Shown here piece after piece: positions 38,075 through 47,419 of a stretch of DNA of 64,000 bases; within the stretch, counting starts at the first letter, position 1, and every line of letters begins with the position of its first letter. The DNA is taken from the NCBI RefSeq assembly GCF_003208435.1, contig NZ_QKMF01000019.1:41210-105209 (forward strand), written 5' to 3'. The notes beneath the pieces were generated by a model. That model did no database searches. It was not told the origin of the DNA and saw only the letters and a list, made by a program, of their open reading frames with translations. Made by a program: the position numbers and the translations under genes. The DNA is from Pelagimonas varians. GTDB taxonomy: Bacteria; Pseudomonadota; Alphaproteobacteria; Rhodobacterales; Rhodobacteraceae.

Positions 38075-38241
38075 ACCGGCAGGTTCTGTGTGCAAGGAAA
38101 TTGCGCTAACACCGAGTCATTTGGCAGCATTCTGTCGCATTCCCTGAAATGGACGCCGTGTTCCGATTGACCAATGCTGCGCCGCCGCGCTACGTCTCGC
38201 TTTGAAAAAAACAAAAGCCAATACCCCGGGAGGACACCGGC

Positions 38242-39891
38242 ATGACCGACGTACAACGCGAAGCGATGGAATATGATGTTGTGATCGTAGGCGGCGGCCC
38301 AGCTGGCCTGTCTGCAGCGATCCGTCTCAAGCAACTGAATGCTGACCTTGAGGTCGTGCTGCTGGAAAAGGGATCCGAGATCGGTGCGCACATCCTATCC
38401 GGCGCGGTTCTGGACCCCTCGGGTCTTGATGCTCTGATCCCGGATTGGAAAGAAAAGGGCGCGCCCCTGACGGTGCCGGTCAAAGAAGACAACTTCTATA
38501 TGTTGGGTGAAGCGGGCCAGATCCGGATCCCCAACTGGCCGATGCCGCCGCTGATGAACAACCACGGCAATTACATTGTGTCGATGGCCAACGTATGCCG
38601 GTGGATGGCGGAACAAGCCGAAGCGCTGGGCGTGGAAATCTTCCCCGGAATGGCGTGTTCCGAATTGATCTACGGCGACAATGGCGAAGTACGCGGCGTA
38701 GTCGCCGGTGAATTCGGCAAAGAAGCCGACGGCAGCCAAGGCCCAAGCTATGAACCGGGTATGGAGCTGCTTGGCAAATATGTGTTCTTGTCCGAAGGGG
38801 TCCGCGGATCACTGTCTAAAGAGGTGATCGCCAAATATGACCTTCAGGCTGGAAAAGAGCCGCAAAAGTTCGGTCTTGGCATGAAAGAAATCTGGGAAAT
38901 CGATCCAGCCAAGCACAAAGAAGGCACTGTGACCCATACGATGGGCTGGCCTTTGGGCGGCAACGCCGGCGGTGGTTCCTTTATCTACCACATCGAGAAC
39001 AATCAGGTTTACGTCGGCTTTGTCGTGCATCTGAACTACAAAAACCCGCATCTGTATCCCTACATGGAATTCCAGCGCTTCAAGCATCACCCGATGGTCG
39101 AAGAGCTGCTGAAGGGCGGCAAACGTGTGGCTTATGGCGCGCGCGCCATTTCCGAAGGTGGTTTCCAGTCGATGCCCAAGATGGTTGCGCCGGGTGTCGC
39201 GCTGCTTGGGTGTTCGGTGGGGATGGTCAACGTGCCGCGCATCAAAGGCAACCACAATGCCATGTTGTCTGGCAAAGCAGCGGCAGAAGCCGCGTTTGCT
39301 GCAATCAACGCAGACCGTTCCGGTGATGAGCTGATTGACTACGAGGCCGAGGTGCGCAACGGCGCTATCGGTCAGGACTTGAAGAAAGTCCGCAACGTCA
39401 AACCGATGTGGTCTAAATGGGGTTTGACTGCCTCTTTGGCGCTGGGCGGGATGGACATGTGGACCAACACGCTTGGTTTCTCGCTGTTTGGCACCATCGG
39501 ACATGGCAAAAACGACGCCGAAAGCACCGGTGCAGCAGCGGCCTATGAACCGATCGACTATCCAAAGCCCGACGGAAAAATCAGTTTTGACCGCCTGACC
39601 AATGTCGCGTTCAGCTTTACCAACCACGAAGAAAGCCAGCCGGCGCACCTGAAATTGATCGACGAAAACGTGCCAATCTCGATCAACTTGCGCCAGTTTG
39701 CCGAGCCTGCTCAGCGTTATTGCCCGGCAGGGGTTTACGAAGTTGTGACAGAAGAGGGTAAGGACCCGAGGTTTGTCATCAACTTCCAAAACTGCGTGCA
39801 TTGCAAAACCTGCGACATCAAAGATCCAAGCCAGAATATCACCTGGACGGTTCCGCAGGGTGGTGACGGGCCGAACTACCCGAATATGTAA
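38242..39891 (+). CDS. Electron transfer flavoprotein-ubiquinone oxidoreductase
   Basis: This inner-membrane flavoprotein with a 4Fe-4S cluster moves electrons from acyl-CoA dehydrogenases, via ETF, to ubiquinone. The 549-residue length is standard. The FAD-binding motif VVIVGGGPAGLSAAIRLK lies near residue 13, the ubiquinone-region GWPLGGNAGGGSFIYH is present, and the cluster ligands lie in YCPAGVYE and FQNCVHCKTCDIKDPSQNI. GGGAGG precedes ATG 38242. It fits the acyl-CoA dehydrogenase elsewhere in the window, but ETF genes are not here. Confidence 0.97.
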   Translation: MTDVQREAMEYDVVIVGGGPAGLSAAIRLKQLNADLEVVLLEKGSEIGAHILSGAVLDPSGLDALIPDWKEKGAPLTVPVKEDNFYMLGEAGQIRIPNWPMPPLMNNHGNYIVSMANVCRWMAEQAEALGVEIFPGMACSELIYGDNGEVRGVVAGEFGKEADGSQGPSYEPGMELLGKYVFLSEGVRGSLSKEVIAKYDLQAGKEPQKFGLGMKEIWEIDPAKHKEGTVTHTMGWPLGGNAGGGSFIYHIENNQVYVGFVVHLNYKNPHLYPYMEFQRFKHHPMVEELLKGGKRVAYGARAISEGGFQSMPKMVAPGVALLGCSVGMVNVPRIKGNHNAMLSGKAAAEAAFAAINADRSGDELIDYEAEVRNGAIGQDLKKVRNVKPMWSKWGLTASLALGGMDMWTNTLGFSLFGTIGHGKNDAESTGAAAAYEPIDYPKPDGKISFDRLTNVAFSFTNHEESQPAHLKLIDENVPISINLRQFAEPAQRYCPAGVYEVVTEEGKDPRFVINFQNCVHCKTCDIKDPSQNITWTVPQGGDGPNYPNM

Positions 39892-39937
39892 ACGTTAAGC
39901 GAGCTTTCATTTTTGCCTGCGACAGTCCGGTTACGGA

Positions 39938-40240
39938 ATGCGTGGGCAGAAAATGAAGGTACGGGAACAACGTTGGCCCAGTTCTTGGGCGATTGAGCTT
40001 CGCACCCGCGAGGCTCCTTTTCTTGTGCGGGTAACGAATGTCAGCGCCTCTGGTCTGCGGTTTGAAGGGCAGGTCGCGGCGCGCCTCGGCCAGATCGTAA
40101 AGTTCAAAGTGCTTGGGCAGGTTGTTACCGGAAAAATCGCACGCATTTCTTCGGAGACCGGGGCAGTGGTCTTTCGAAAAACGATCAGCCCGACAGAATT
40201 GGCCATCATGCGGCAGCGCCGTTCAATTTGCGATATCTAA
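39938..40240 (+). CDS. PilZ domain-like protein
   Basis: The 100-residue protein has the pattern REAPFLVRVTNVSASGLRFEGQVAARLGQIVKFKVLG, with the N-x-S-x-x-G motif of PilZ domains that bind cyclic di-GMP. The RxxxR loop is weak here (the best candidate is VREQR), so binding is uncertain. Two starts 15 nt apart are possible (39938 and 39953). With an EAL protein at 49 kb it may take part in cyclic di-GMP signalling, but this is an inference. Confidence 0.7.
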   Translation: MRGQKMKVREQRWPSSWAIELRTREAPFLVRVTNVSASGLRFEGQVAARLGQIVKFKVLGQVVTGKIARISSETGAVVFRKTISPTELAIMRQRRSICDI

Positions 40241-40358
40241 GTTTCCAGAGCCATTCGGCAAGGTCCGGTTTAACGGCCTTGTCAGACTTGTGCGATTGCT
40301 TTGGGGTAGCGGGGAGCTTAGGCTCTGACCAACCGAGCAGAAAACAAAGGGGCGCATA

Positions 40359-42074
40359 GTGGCATTTTGGGCAAACACAGTTCGAGCAGCATGTATCGCA
40401 GCGGCAATATCAACGCCTGCGGTTGTCGCAGCCAACGGGATTGCTGGCGATTATCTGGCCGCACGTCAGGCAAGCTTTGCCGGTGATTTTAAAACTGCCG
40501 CTCACTATTACGGGCGGGCTATTATGTTTGACCCCGAAAAACCCGAGCTGCTGGAGCGAGGTATTCTTGCGAATTTGGCTTTGGGGCAGATCGAAGTTGC
40601 AGCTGGGCTGGCGGACCGGATGGCTGAACTGGAGCTACCCAGTCAGATCTCGCACATGGCCTTGATTGCGCGCGATGCCAAAAACGAAAACTATGATGCC
40701 ATTTTACAGGCGATTGACACCAAGCGCGGGCTGGGGCCGCTGGCCGATGGCATGGTGCGGGCTTGGTCGGAACTTGGGCAGGGCGACATGAGCGCCGCTT
40801 TGGTTGGTTTCGAAGAGGTCAAGAAAATCCAAGGGCTTGCAGGGTTTGCGATCTATCACAAAGCATTGGCGCTGGCCTCCGTTGGTGATTTTGAGAGTGC
40901 CGAGACCATATTTTCAGCGGATGGCGCTGGTGGATTGGGAATGACACGGCGCGGGATCATGGCCCATGCGGAAATCCTAAGTCAATTGGATCGCAATGCT
41001 GATGCGGTGACCTTGCTTGATCGCGCTTTTGGACGTGACCTTGATCCCGAGCTTGACGCAATGCGCTTGGCGCTAGAGGCCGAAGAAAAACTGGCGTTCA
41101 CGCATATCAGATCGCCGCGCGACGGAATTTCCGAGGTGTTCTTTTCGCTGGGCGGGGCCTTGGCAAACGAAAACAACGATGAATTGACGTTGATGTATAC
41201 GCAGATCGCGGAATATCTGCGTCCCGATCACGTGGATGCGATTTTGCTTTCTGCCGAGATTATGGATGCCATGCAGCGCTACGACCTTGCCGTAGATACT
41301 TATGCGCGGGTGCCCAAGGACCACAGCTCGTTTCATGCGGCTGAGTTGGGCCGCGCTGCCGCATTACGCGCCCAAGGTAAGTCCGACGAGGCGATTGCCG
41401 TTTTGCAAGAGCTGACCCAAAGCCATGGTGATCTGCCGATCGTGTATTCGACATTGGGTGATCTCTATCGCGCGGATGAGCAATTCGCAGAGGCTACTGT
41501 CGCTTACACCACGTCGATTGATCTGCTCGAAGAAGTCACGAACCGGCAGTGGTTCTTGTATTACACGCGCGGAATTTCCCTTGAGAGACAGGGTAATTGG
41601 GACGGTGCCGAGGCGGATTTGCGCAAAGCGCTTGAGCTGAACCCCGACCAACCGCAGGTGTTGAACTACCTGGGGTATTCCTTGGTCGAAAAGCAGATGA
41701 AACTGGACGAAGCGCTGGCGATGATCCAACGGGCGGCAGCGACCCAGCCCAACGCAGGTTATATTGTAGATTCCCTCGGTTGGGTTTTGTACCGGCTGGG
41801 TCGATACGAAGAAGCGGTTCCCCACATGGAACGTGCTGCGGAATTGATGCCAATTGATCCAATCGTCAATGACCATTTGGGTGATGTCTATTGGTCTGTG
41901 GGCCGAGCCCGCGAAGCCGAATTTATGTGGAAGCGGGCGCTGTCTTTTGCGGATTGGGAAGAAGCTGCGGAAGAGGCCGATGTAGACCGCATTCGCCGCA
42001 AAATCGATATTGGTCTTGATGCTGTTTTGAAAGAAGAGGGCGCTCCGCCGCTGAAACTGGCTGATGGCGACTGA
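40359..42074 (+). CDS. Tetratricopeptide-repeat protein, periplasmic
   Basis: The 571-residue protein has a signal-like start (ACIAAAISTPAVVAANG). A long row of TPR helices follows (AARQASFAGDFKTAAHYYGRAIMFDPEKPELLERGILANLALG, LRKALELNPDQPQVLNYLGYSLV, VDSLGWVLYRLGRYEEAVPHMERAAELMPIDPIVNDHLGDVYWSVGR). TPR arrays scaffold protein contacts; no enzymatic domain is visible. GTG 40359 follows AAAGGGG. The 3' end overlaps ispE by 11 nt. Such a protein often lies beside ispE in Rhodobacteraceae. Confidence 0.88.
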   Translation: MAFWANTVRAACIAAAISTPAVVAANGIAGDYLAARQASFAGDFKTAAHYYGRAIMFDPEKPELLERGILANLALGQIEVAAGLADRMAELELPSQISHMALIARDAKNENYDAILQAIDTKRGLGPLADGMVRAWSELGQGDMSAALVGFEEVKKIQGLAGFAIYHKALALASVGDFESAETIFSADGAGGLGMTRRGIMAHAEILSQLDRNADAVTLLDRAFGRDLDPELDAMRLALEAEEKLAFTHIRSPRDGISEVFFSLGGALANENNDELTLMYTQIAEYLRPDHVDAILLSAEIMDAMQRYDLAVDTYARVPKDHSSFHAAELGRAAALRAQGKSDEAIAVLQELTQSHGDLPIVYSTLGDLYRADEQFAEATVAYTTSIDLLEEVTNRQWFLYYTRGISLERQGNWDGAEADLRKALELNPDQPQVLNYLGYSLVEKQMKLDEALAMIQRAAATQPNAGYIVDSLGWVLYRLGRYEEAVPHMERAAELMPIDPIVNDHLGDVYWSVGRAREAEFMWKRALSFADWEEAAEEADVDRIRRKIDIGLDAVLKEEGAPPLKLADGD

Positions 42075-42882
42075 GGTATTTGCGCCCGCCAAGATTAATC
42101 TGACACTGCATGTAACCGGGCAGCGATCCGACGGGTATCACCTGTTGGATTCGCTGGTGGTCTTCGCCGATTTCGGTGACAGACTGCGGGTGACACCGGC
42201 CTCTGAAATGTCGATTACGGTGACCGGCCCTTTTGCGGAGGGGGTGCCGCTGGATCAGCGCAACCTGTGTTGGCGGGCTGCTGAGCTGTTCGGAGAAACC
42301 GTTTCAATCGAGCTGGAGAAGAATTTGCCCCATGCGGCGGGCATTGGCGGAGGGTCGTCTGACGCTGCCGCTGTTATATCCGCGATGGAGCAAATATTCG
42401 ATCGCGCGATCCAAGGTGACCCGCTGACCTTGGGCGCCGATGTGCCAGTCTGCGCCGTGGGCAAAGCGGTGCGTATGCAGGGCATTGGGGATCAGCTGGG
42501 CCTTTGTCATTTCCCGCCGCTGTGTGCTGTTCTCGTGAACCCCGGAGTGCTGGTGCCGACGCCATTGGTCTTCCAAGGTTTGACGTCCAAGGAGAATCCC
42601 GGGATGGGGGCTTTGCCGCAGCCTGATGTGCCGTCTGACGTCTGGGACTGGCTTGTGGCCCAAAGAAACGACCTTCAGGCACCCGCAATTGCAGCGCAGC
42701 CGGTGATTGGCGGCGTTTTAGAGGGCCTGTCAGGGCTTGCTGGCGTGCGCCTGGCGCGGATGTCGGGATCCGGCGCGACATGTTTTGGCATTTTCGAACA
42801 CGCCGAATTTGCAAAGCGGGCCGCACAGCACATCCAAAAGGCCCATCCAGATTGGTGGGTACGGGCCGTTCAGCTTAGTTAA
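42064..42882 (+). CDS. ispE: 4-diphosphocytidyl-2-C-methyl-D-erythritol kinase
   Basis: This GHMP kinase phosphorylates CDP-methylerythritol in the non-mevalonate isoprenoid pathway. The 272-residue product has the N-terminal EVFAPAKINLTLHVTGQRSDGYHLLDSLVVF, the ATP loop PHAAGIGGGSSDAAAV, and a late MSGSGATCFGIF. It overlaps the TPR gene by 11 nt, so it is coupled to it. It converges with the polyprenyl synthase gene at 3 bp. Confidence 0.95.
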   Translation: MATEVFAPAKINLTLHVTGQRSDGYHLLDSLVVFADFGDRLRVTPASEMSITVTGPFAEGVPLDQRNLCWRAAELFGETVSIELEKNLPHAAGIGGGSSDAAAVISAMEQIFDRAIQGDPLTLGADVPVCAVGKAVRMQGIGDQLGLCHFPPLCAVLVNPGVLVPTPLVFQGLTSKENPGMGALPQPDVPSDVWDWLVAQRNDLQAPAIAAQPVIGGVLEGLSGLAGVRLARMSGSGATCFGIFEHAEFAKRAAQHIQKAHPDWWVRAVQLS

Positions 42883-42885
42883 GGA

Positions 42886-43884
42886 TCAGTTGACCCGCGA
42901 CACCACATAATCATTCAGCTCGATAAGCAGGTCGCGCAATTCGCTTTGAGGCAGGGTCTGCATCGCGGATTTGGCGCGCTCGGCCCAAGCCAATGCCTCT
43001 TGGCGGGTGTCTTCCAGCGCGCCATGTTTGTTCAGCAAGGCGATGGCATGCTCAAGGTCGCCGTCGCGCTGATCGCCTTTTTCAATGACCCGTTTCCAAA
43101 ACGCGCGGTCTTCGTCATTGCTTTTGGCGATGGACTTGATCAGAGGCAATGTCAGTTTGCGTTCGCGGAAATCATCGCCGACGTTTTTGCCAGTGGCGTC
43201 CGATCCCCAATAGTCCAGCAAATCATCCACAATTTGAAACGCGATTCCCAAGGCATCGCCATAATCGAATAGTGCTTGCACTTCGTTCGCAGGACTTCCC
43301 GCGATCACGCCGCCCACTTCGGTTGCAGCCGAAAACAGCGCTGCGGTCTTGCCGCGGACGACCTGCAAATAAATGTCTTCGGATGTTTTCAGATCTTGCG
43401 CTGCTGTCAGTTGCAGCACTTCGCCTTCGGCGATTGTGGCCGCCGCATTGGACAAAATACGCAAAACATCGAGGTTTTTGGTTTCCGTCATCAACTGAAA
43501 GGATCGGGCAAACAGGTAGTCGCCGACCAAAACGCTGGATTTATTGTCCCACAAAAGGTTGGCCGTCGGACGGCCGCGCCGTTTGTTGCTTTCATCCACA
43601 ACGTCATCGTGCAGCAAGGTTGCGGTGTGAATAAACTCAACTGTGGCGGCCAGATGCACGTGGTAGGGGCCCGTATAACCACACATCCGAGCAGCGGCCA
43701 GTGTCAGCAGAGGGCGCAGCCGTTTGCCACCAGCTTCGACCAGATGGGCCGTGACTTCGGGGATGCGCGGTGCATGCTTCGACGCCATGCGATCACGGAT
43801 CAACGTGTTCACAGCAGCCATATCTTCGTCCAGCAAGGTTGCCAAACGCTCATGCGGTTTTAGCGGTGTTTGTTTCACGCTCAT
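42886..43884 (-). CDS. ispB: Polyprenyl diphosphate synthase (ubiquinone side chain)
   Basis: This trans-prenyltransferase makes the long chain for ubiquinone. The 332-residue product has the first aspartate-rich motif LLHDDVVDESNKRRG, GGKRLRPLLTLAAARM, LVGDYLFARSF, and the second motif IVDDLLDYWG. Rhodobacteraceae products are usually decaprenyl (Q10), so the chain length is inferred only. The start is ATG 43884 with GGGAG upstream; an upstream TTG at 43899 is in frame but less likely. It is divergent from DUF2007. Confidence 0.93.
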   Translation of the reverse strand: MSVKQTPLKPHERLATLLDEDMAAVNTLIRDRMASKHAPRIPEVTAHLVEAGGKRLRPLLTLAAARMCGYTGPYHVHLAATVEFIHTATLLHDDVVDESNKRRGRPTANLLWDNKSSVLVGDYLFARSFQLMTETKNLDVLRILSNAAATIAEGEVLQLTAAQDLKTSEDIYLQVVRGKTAALFSAATEVGGVIAGSPANEVQALFDYGDALGIAFQIVDDLLDYWGSDATGKNVGDDFRERKLTLPLIKSIAKSNDEDRAFWKRVIEKGDQRDGDLEHAIALLNKHGALEDTRQEALAWAERAKSAMQTLPQSELRDLLIELNDYVVSRVN

Positions 43885-43938
43885 CACACTCCCGTACAAG
43901 GGTCGACATTTGCCGTTCCTTGTCCTTACATCCCTGTC

Positions 43939-44154
43939 ATGGAAGAGCTTTTAAGAACAAACGACATCACGCTGATCCCGCTGGCGAAAACCCTTCTGAA
44001 CGAGAAGGGTATAGACAGCTTTGAATTGGACGTAAACATGAGCATTCTAGAAGGTAGCATCGGCATTTTGCCGCGCCGCCTGATGGTCCGCGCTGACGAG
44101 ATCAATCAAGCGCGGCGGATTTTGCGCGAAAACGGAGTGCGGTTTGAGGACTGA
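43939..44154 (+). CDS. DUF2007 family small protein
   Basis: The 71-residue cytoplasmic protein matches the putative signal-transducing DUF2007 family: MEELLRTNDITLIPLAKTLLNEKGIDSFELDVNMSILEGSIGILPRRLMVRADEINQARRILRENGV. It has the fold of small PII-like ligand-binding proteins, but no ligand is known. Its stop overlaps the start of the methyltransferase gene, so the two are probably coupled. Confidence 0.85.
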   Translation: MEELLRTNDITLIPLAKTLLNEKGIDSFELDVNMSILEGSIGILPRRLMVRADEINQARRILRENGVRFED

Positions 44155-44917
44155 AGGTTTTGCCGCGGCAGATTTAACCGAAGACGATTTTTTGGGCGGC
44201 AAGGTTCGCATCCGACAACCGATCGACGGATACAGGGCGGGGACAGACCCTGTTTTGTTGGCTGCCTCAGTCGAGGCATTAGCAGGCCAATCGGTCTTGG
44301 AATTGGGCTGCGGGGCCGCTCCGGCCCTGTGTTGCTTGGGTGTGCGGCTGCCGGGCCTTGTTTTGCACGGCTTGGAACTGCAACCCGGATATGCGTCTTT
44401 GGGGCGCGAGAACCTAGAGCGGAATGGTTTACAAGGAACCATATGGCAGGGCGATATTGCTGATCCTCCGGCGCAAATGAAGGCTCAAAACTTCGATCAT
44501 GTCATCGTCAACCCACCTTATTTCGAAGGTGGAAAGCGGGTGGGAGCGGAGGATAACGGTCGTGAAATCGCCCTTTCTGGGACCACGAGTCTGCACACGT
44601 GGGTCAAGACTGCGACAAAACGCCTGAAACCTCGCGGCTATGTGACCTTTATTCAGCGGGCTGAACGCTTGCCTGAACTTATGTCTTCGATGACTCAATA
44701 TGTCGGCTCGCTTGAACTGTTACCGTTATTGCCTCGTGCGGGCCGGCCGCCTCGTCTTATTTTGCTACGTGGACGCAAAGACGGCCGCGCGGATTTTCGG
44801 TTTCACAGCCCGCAGGTCATCCATGAAGGGGCAAGCCACACAGAAGACGGAAAGCGATACAAAGCGCCATTCCAAGCGATCTTGGGCGCAGGTGCCGCGC
44901 TGCCTTTTTCGGCATAA
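44144..44917 (+). CDS. tRNA1(Val) adenine N6-methyltransferase-like protein
   Basis: The 257-residue class I methyltransferase has SAM motif I VLELGCGAAPALCCL and the catalytic motif VIVNPPYFEGG, typical of adenine N6-methylation. This layout, with a DxLGGKVRIRQPIDGYRAGTD start, matches the TrmN6/YfiC family that modifies A37 of a valine tRNA. TTG 44144 is the start; it lies 8 nt before the DUF2007 stop and follows GGAG. The exact tRNA target is not shown by sequence. Confidence 0.87.
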   Translation: MRTEGFAAADLTEDDFLGGKVRIRQPIDGYRAGTDPVLLAASVEALAGQSVLELGCGAAPALCCLGVRLPGLVLHGLELQPGYASLGRENLERNGLQGTIWQGDIADPPAQMKAQNFDHVIVNPPYFEGGKRVGAEDNGREIALSGTTSLHTWVKTATKRLKPRGYVTFIQRAERLPELMSSMTQYVGSLELLPLLPRAGRPPRLILLRGRKDGRADFRFHSPQVIHEGASHTEDGKRYKAPFQAILGAGAALPFSA

Positions 44918-45033
44918 AATGGCCAATTACTGGGCGGTTGACATAATTCCTTTGTAATACTGTGCAGGTGCAGCGTGACAACCGGTTCTGATTGTGCTGG
45001 ACTGTCTTTGTTACCGATCAAAAGGAGGAAACT

Positions 45034-45207
45034 ATGAGCTTGAGTTCACACGTGCAGGAACTGAAGAAAAAACATCAGTCGCTTTCCGACAGCATCGAGA
45101 CGGCACAACGCGCGCCGGGCATCGATGACCTGCAAATCGTGGACATGAAAAGGCAAAAGCTGAAGATCAAAGAAGAAATCGAACGGCTTAGCGCGCCAGT
45201 CGCGTAA
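45034..45207 (+). CDS. YdcH/DUF465 family protein
   Basis: The 57-residue protein is almost wholly helical and highly charged (LSSHVQELKKKHQSLSDSIETAQR, IVDMKRQKLKIKEEIERL), the antiparallel-helix pattern of DUF465. The role in the family is unknown. AAAGGAGG lies a few nt before ATG 45034. It converges with the LysR gene at 26 bp. Confidence 0.88.
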   Translation: MSLSSHVQELKKKHQSLSDSIETAQRAPGIDDLQIVDMKRQKLKIKEEIERLSAPVA

Positions 45208-45233
45208 GGACTTTTCACCTCATGACCTGGTGA

Positions 45234-46175
45234 TTAAATCAGGTCTTCAATAGGGATTTGGATTTTCCCTTCTGTCCCGTTTGGGAGTTTGCCGAGATCG
45301 GTAAATAACCATTCTTCAAAGGCCGCTATCTGCGGCCTTTTTTCATTGCCAGCAACGCATAGAAACCGAAAACATGTCGGCACCTTCAATGCAACTTTAA
45401 AGGGAGCGACCAGCTGGCCACTGGCAAGGTATCGTGTGGCCAGAGCAGAGCGAGCAAGCACAACGCCGTCGCCTGCCAGGGTCGCATCAAGCGCATGATC
45501 GGGTTGAGAAAACTGGGCCGCCAGTGGCGGGTTGTGCTCGATGTCATTTGCCAAAAACCAATGTTTCCAATTCGCCTTGGCGTGCAACAAAGGCAGAGGA
45601 TCCCCATAGATCAACGGCGCATCAATCAAGCTGTTCGGGGACATATACCGCTCTGCTAGATCGGGGCGCATCATCGGCATCACCGCATCATTAAGAAGGG
45701 TCCGGCTGTAGAGCCCAACGTCAGGGCCTTCTCCGTATCGGACGGCCACATCGATTTCATCGCGGTCAAAATCCATCATGCGCAGACTGGCGGCAAACCG
45801 CAGTTCAATTTCCGGATGGGCGCGGGCAAAGTCATAGAGGCGTGGGGCAAGAATTTTTGCAGTGAACGCAGGCCCGGCAGTGACAGACAGGGCGCTGGTG
45901 TCCTGCAATTTCCGGGTTGCTCGCCACGCGCTTTCAAGTCTGTTGAACGCTTCGCTGGTTCCGGGGGCTAAGATGCGTCCGGCTTCGGTCAATTCAACAG
46001 CCCGGTTCAGACGATGGAATACCGGGTGGCCGAGATGCTCTTCGAGGTTTTTTATTTGGAAAGACAGGGCGGCTGGCGTGACATGAAGTTCGTCTGCGGC
46101 CTTTGCAAAAGACATATGGCGGGCAGCTGCTTCAAAGGCGCGCAGGGCAGTTAGCGGTGGAAGGCGTTCTGGCAC
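45234..46175 (-). CDS. LysR-type transcriptional regulator, GcvA-like
   Basis: The 313-residue protein has the LysR helix-turn-helix (LPPLTALRAFEAAARHMSFAKAADELHVTPAALSFQIKNLEEHLGHPVFHRLNRAVELTEAG), followed by a periplasmic-binding-like ligand domain. The start resembles the GcvA group. It is divergent from a 51-residue small protein gene, with 111 bp between the starts, a usual LysR arrangement. That small gene is a likely target, but this is an inference. Confidence 0.9.
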   Translation of the reverse strand: MPERLPPLTALRAFEAAARHMSFAKAADELHVTPAALSFQIKNLEEHLGHPVFHRLNRAVELTEAGRILAPGTSEAFNRLESAWRATRKLQDTSALSVTAGPAFTAKILAPRLYDFARAHPEIELRFAASLRMMDFDRDEIDVAVRYGEGPDVGLYSRTLLNDAVMPMMRPDLAERYMSPNSLIDAPLIYGDPLPLLHAKANWKHWFLANDIEHNPPLAAQFSQPDHALDATLAGDGVVLARSALATRYLASGQLVAPFKVALKVPTCFRFLCVAGNEKRPQIAAFEEWLFTDLGKLPNGTEGKIQIPIEDLI

Positions 46176-46286
46176 GGATTAGTTTTTCTTAACTGAAGTT
46201 GAAAATAGTCTCGTTTGTTAAGCGTGATGGTGGCGGTTAAGTTCAGATCAGTCAAGAGATGCTAACCCAAAGCCCAGGAGGCCAAG

Positions 46287-46442
46287 ATGATTGAGATCGC
46301 TCATACCCGCCAAATGGAACGTGCCATTAAATTGGCCCGCGCCGAACGCAGTGCTGCCTTTGCCGCGGTTTGGACCCGCCTATTTTCGTTCCGGCCGAAA
46401 TTTCATTTGCGTCCCAAGCCGCAGGCCGTGCCCGCCGGCTAA
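46287..46442 (+). CDS. Small basic protein (51 residues)
   Basis: The sequence starts MIEIAHTRQMERAIKLARAERSAAFAAV and ends with a basic and proline-rich tail. It has an AGGAGG site 7 nt before ATG 46287 and a strong terminator 25 bp after the stop, so it is very likely a real gene. It resembles short DUF1127-like Rhodobacteraceae proteins in size and amphipathic helix, but I cannot assign a family. Divergent from a LysR gene, it may be under that regulator. Confidence 0.72.
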   Translation: MIEIAHTRQMERAIKLARAERSAAFAAVWTRLFSFRPKFHLRPKPQAVPAG

Positions 46443-46466
46443 TCGTATTTGCCATGGACGGAACTG

Positions 46467-46506
46467 AAAACGCCCCCGAACCGCAAGGCTCCGGGGGCGT
46501 TTTTTT
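46467..46506 (+). terminator. Strong terminator after the 51-residue gene
   Basis: A 12-bp stem with arms AAAACGCCCCCG and CGGGGGCGTTTT is followed by a T-run. It can also stop transcription of phaB on the minus strand because the flanking A-run gives T on that strand. Confidence 0.92.
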
Positions 46507-46544
46507 ATGTTTTCCGGGCTAGTAAGCCCGAGCGCGGTCTTTCG

Positions 46545-47267
46545 TTAAACGAAGAACTGTGCGCCGTTTGCCGAGATGGTCGAGCCGTTGATGAAACCAG
46601 CGTCGTCTGCCGCCAGGAAGGCCACGCAGCGCGCAATCTCTTCAGGTTCGCCAAGACGGCCGACTGGAATGCCTGCAACGATAGAATCGCGGACTTTCTC
46701 AGGGATCGCCATGACCATTTCGGTGGCAATGTAGCCAGGGCAGATGGCGTTGGCGGTGATGCCTGCGCGTGCGCCTTCTTGTGCCAGCGATTTCACGATG
46801 CCCAGATCGCCTGCTTTGGTCGCAGCATAGTTCACCTGAGCGAACTGGCCTTTTTGACCATTGATCGAGCTGATCACAATGATGCGGCCAAACTTGCGTT
46901 CGCGCATGCCAGGCCAGATCGGGTGGACGGTGTTGAAAACGCCGGTCAGGTTGGTGTCGATGACCTCTTTCCACTGGTCGGGGGTCATTTTGTGGAACGG
47001 CGCATCGCGGGTAATACCAGCGTTCGCGACCACAACATCGATTGGGCCGAGATCGGCTTCTACCTGCGCAATGCCCGCCTTTGAGGCTTCATAATCGGCA
47101 ACGTTCCATTTGTACGTCTTGATTCCGGTTGCGGCGGTAAAGGTCGCGGCCTTTTCGTCGTTGCCCGCATATGTCGCGGCAACTTCGTATCCGTCGGCCT
47201 TCAGCTTTTTCGAAATCGCTTCACCGATACCGCGGCTACCGCCGGTGACGAGTGCAACTCTTGCCAT
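46545..47267 (-). CDS. phaB: Acetoacetyl-CoA reductase
   Basis: This NADPH-dependent short-chain reductase gives 3-hydroxybutyryl-CoA for polyhydroxybutyrate. The 240-residue product shows the cofactor motif ALVTGGSRGIGEAI, NAGITRD, catalytic serine in ISSINGQKGQFAQ, YAATKAG (Tyr and Lys), and the PGYIATEMV tail. ATG 47267 follows GGAG. It lies downstream of phaA, with a terminator-like hairpin in between. No pha synthase gene is in the window. Confidence 0.94.
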   Translation of the reverse strand: MARVALVTGGSRGIGEAISKKLKADGYEVAATYAGNDEKAATFTAATGIKTYKWNVADYEASKAGIAQVEADLGPIDVVVANAGITRDAPFHKMTPDQWKEVIDTNLTGVFNTVHPIWPGMRERKFGRIIVISSINGQKGQFAQVNYAATKAGDLGIVKSLAQEGARAGITANAICPGYIATEMVMAIPEKVRDSIVAGIPVGRLGEPEEIARCVAFLAADDAGFINGSTISANGAQFFV

Positions 47268-47370
47268 TGTCTTCTCCAAAATGTGACTACCCAGTGGGTA
47301 AGGTTGTTATTCAAGTTCGACGCCTTGCGCAACAATATTGCGTATCATTGTTGCGAATCGTGTGAAATAT

Positions 47371-47398
47371 AAAAAAAGAGGCACCCGAAGGCGCCCCT
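47371..47398 (-). terminator. Terminator-like hairpin between phaA and phaB
   Basis: On the minus strand an AGGGGCGCC / GGTGCCTCT stem with a TTCG tetraloop is followed by seven Ts. It lies downstream of phaA and upstream of phaB. Confidence 0.87.
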
Positions 47399-47419
47399 GA
47401 TAATAGACTGAACCGTCTC

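Noticed and set aside
44948..44974. TTGACA followed by TAATAC as a promoter for the DUF465 gene
   Set aside because: The spacing is only 11 bp, too short for a sigma-70 promoter.
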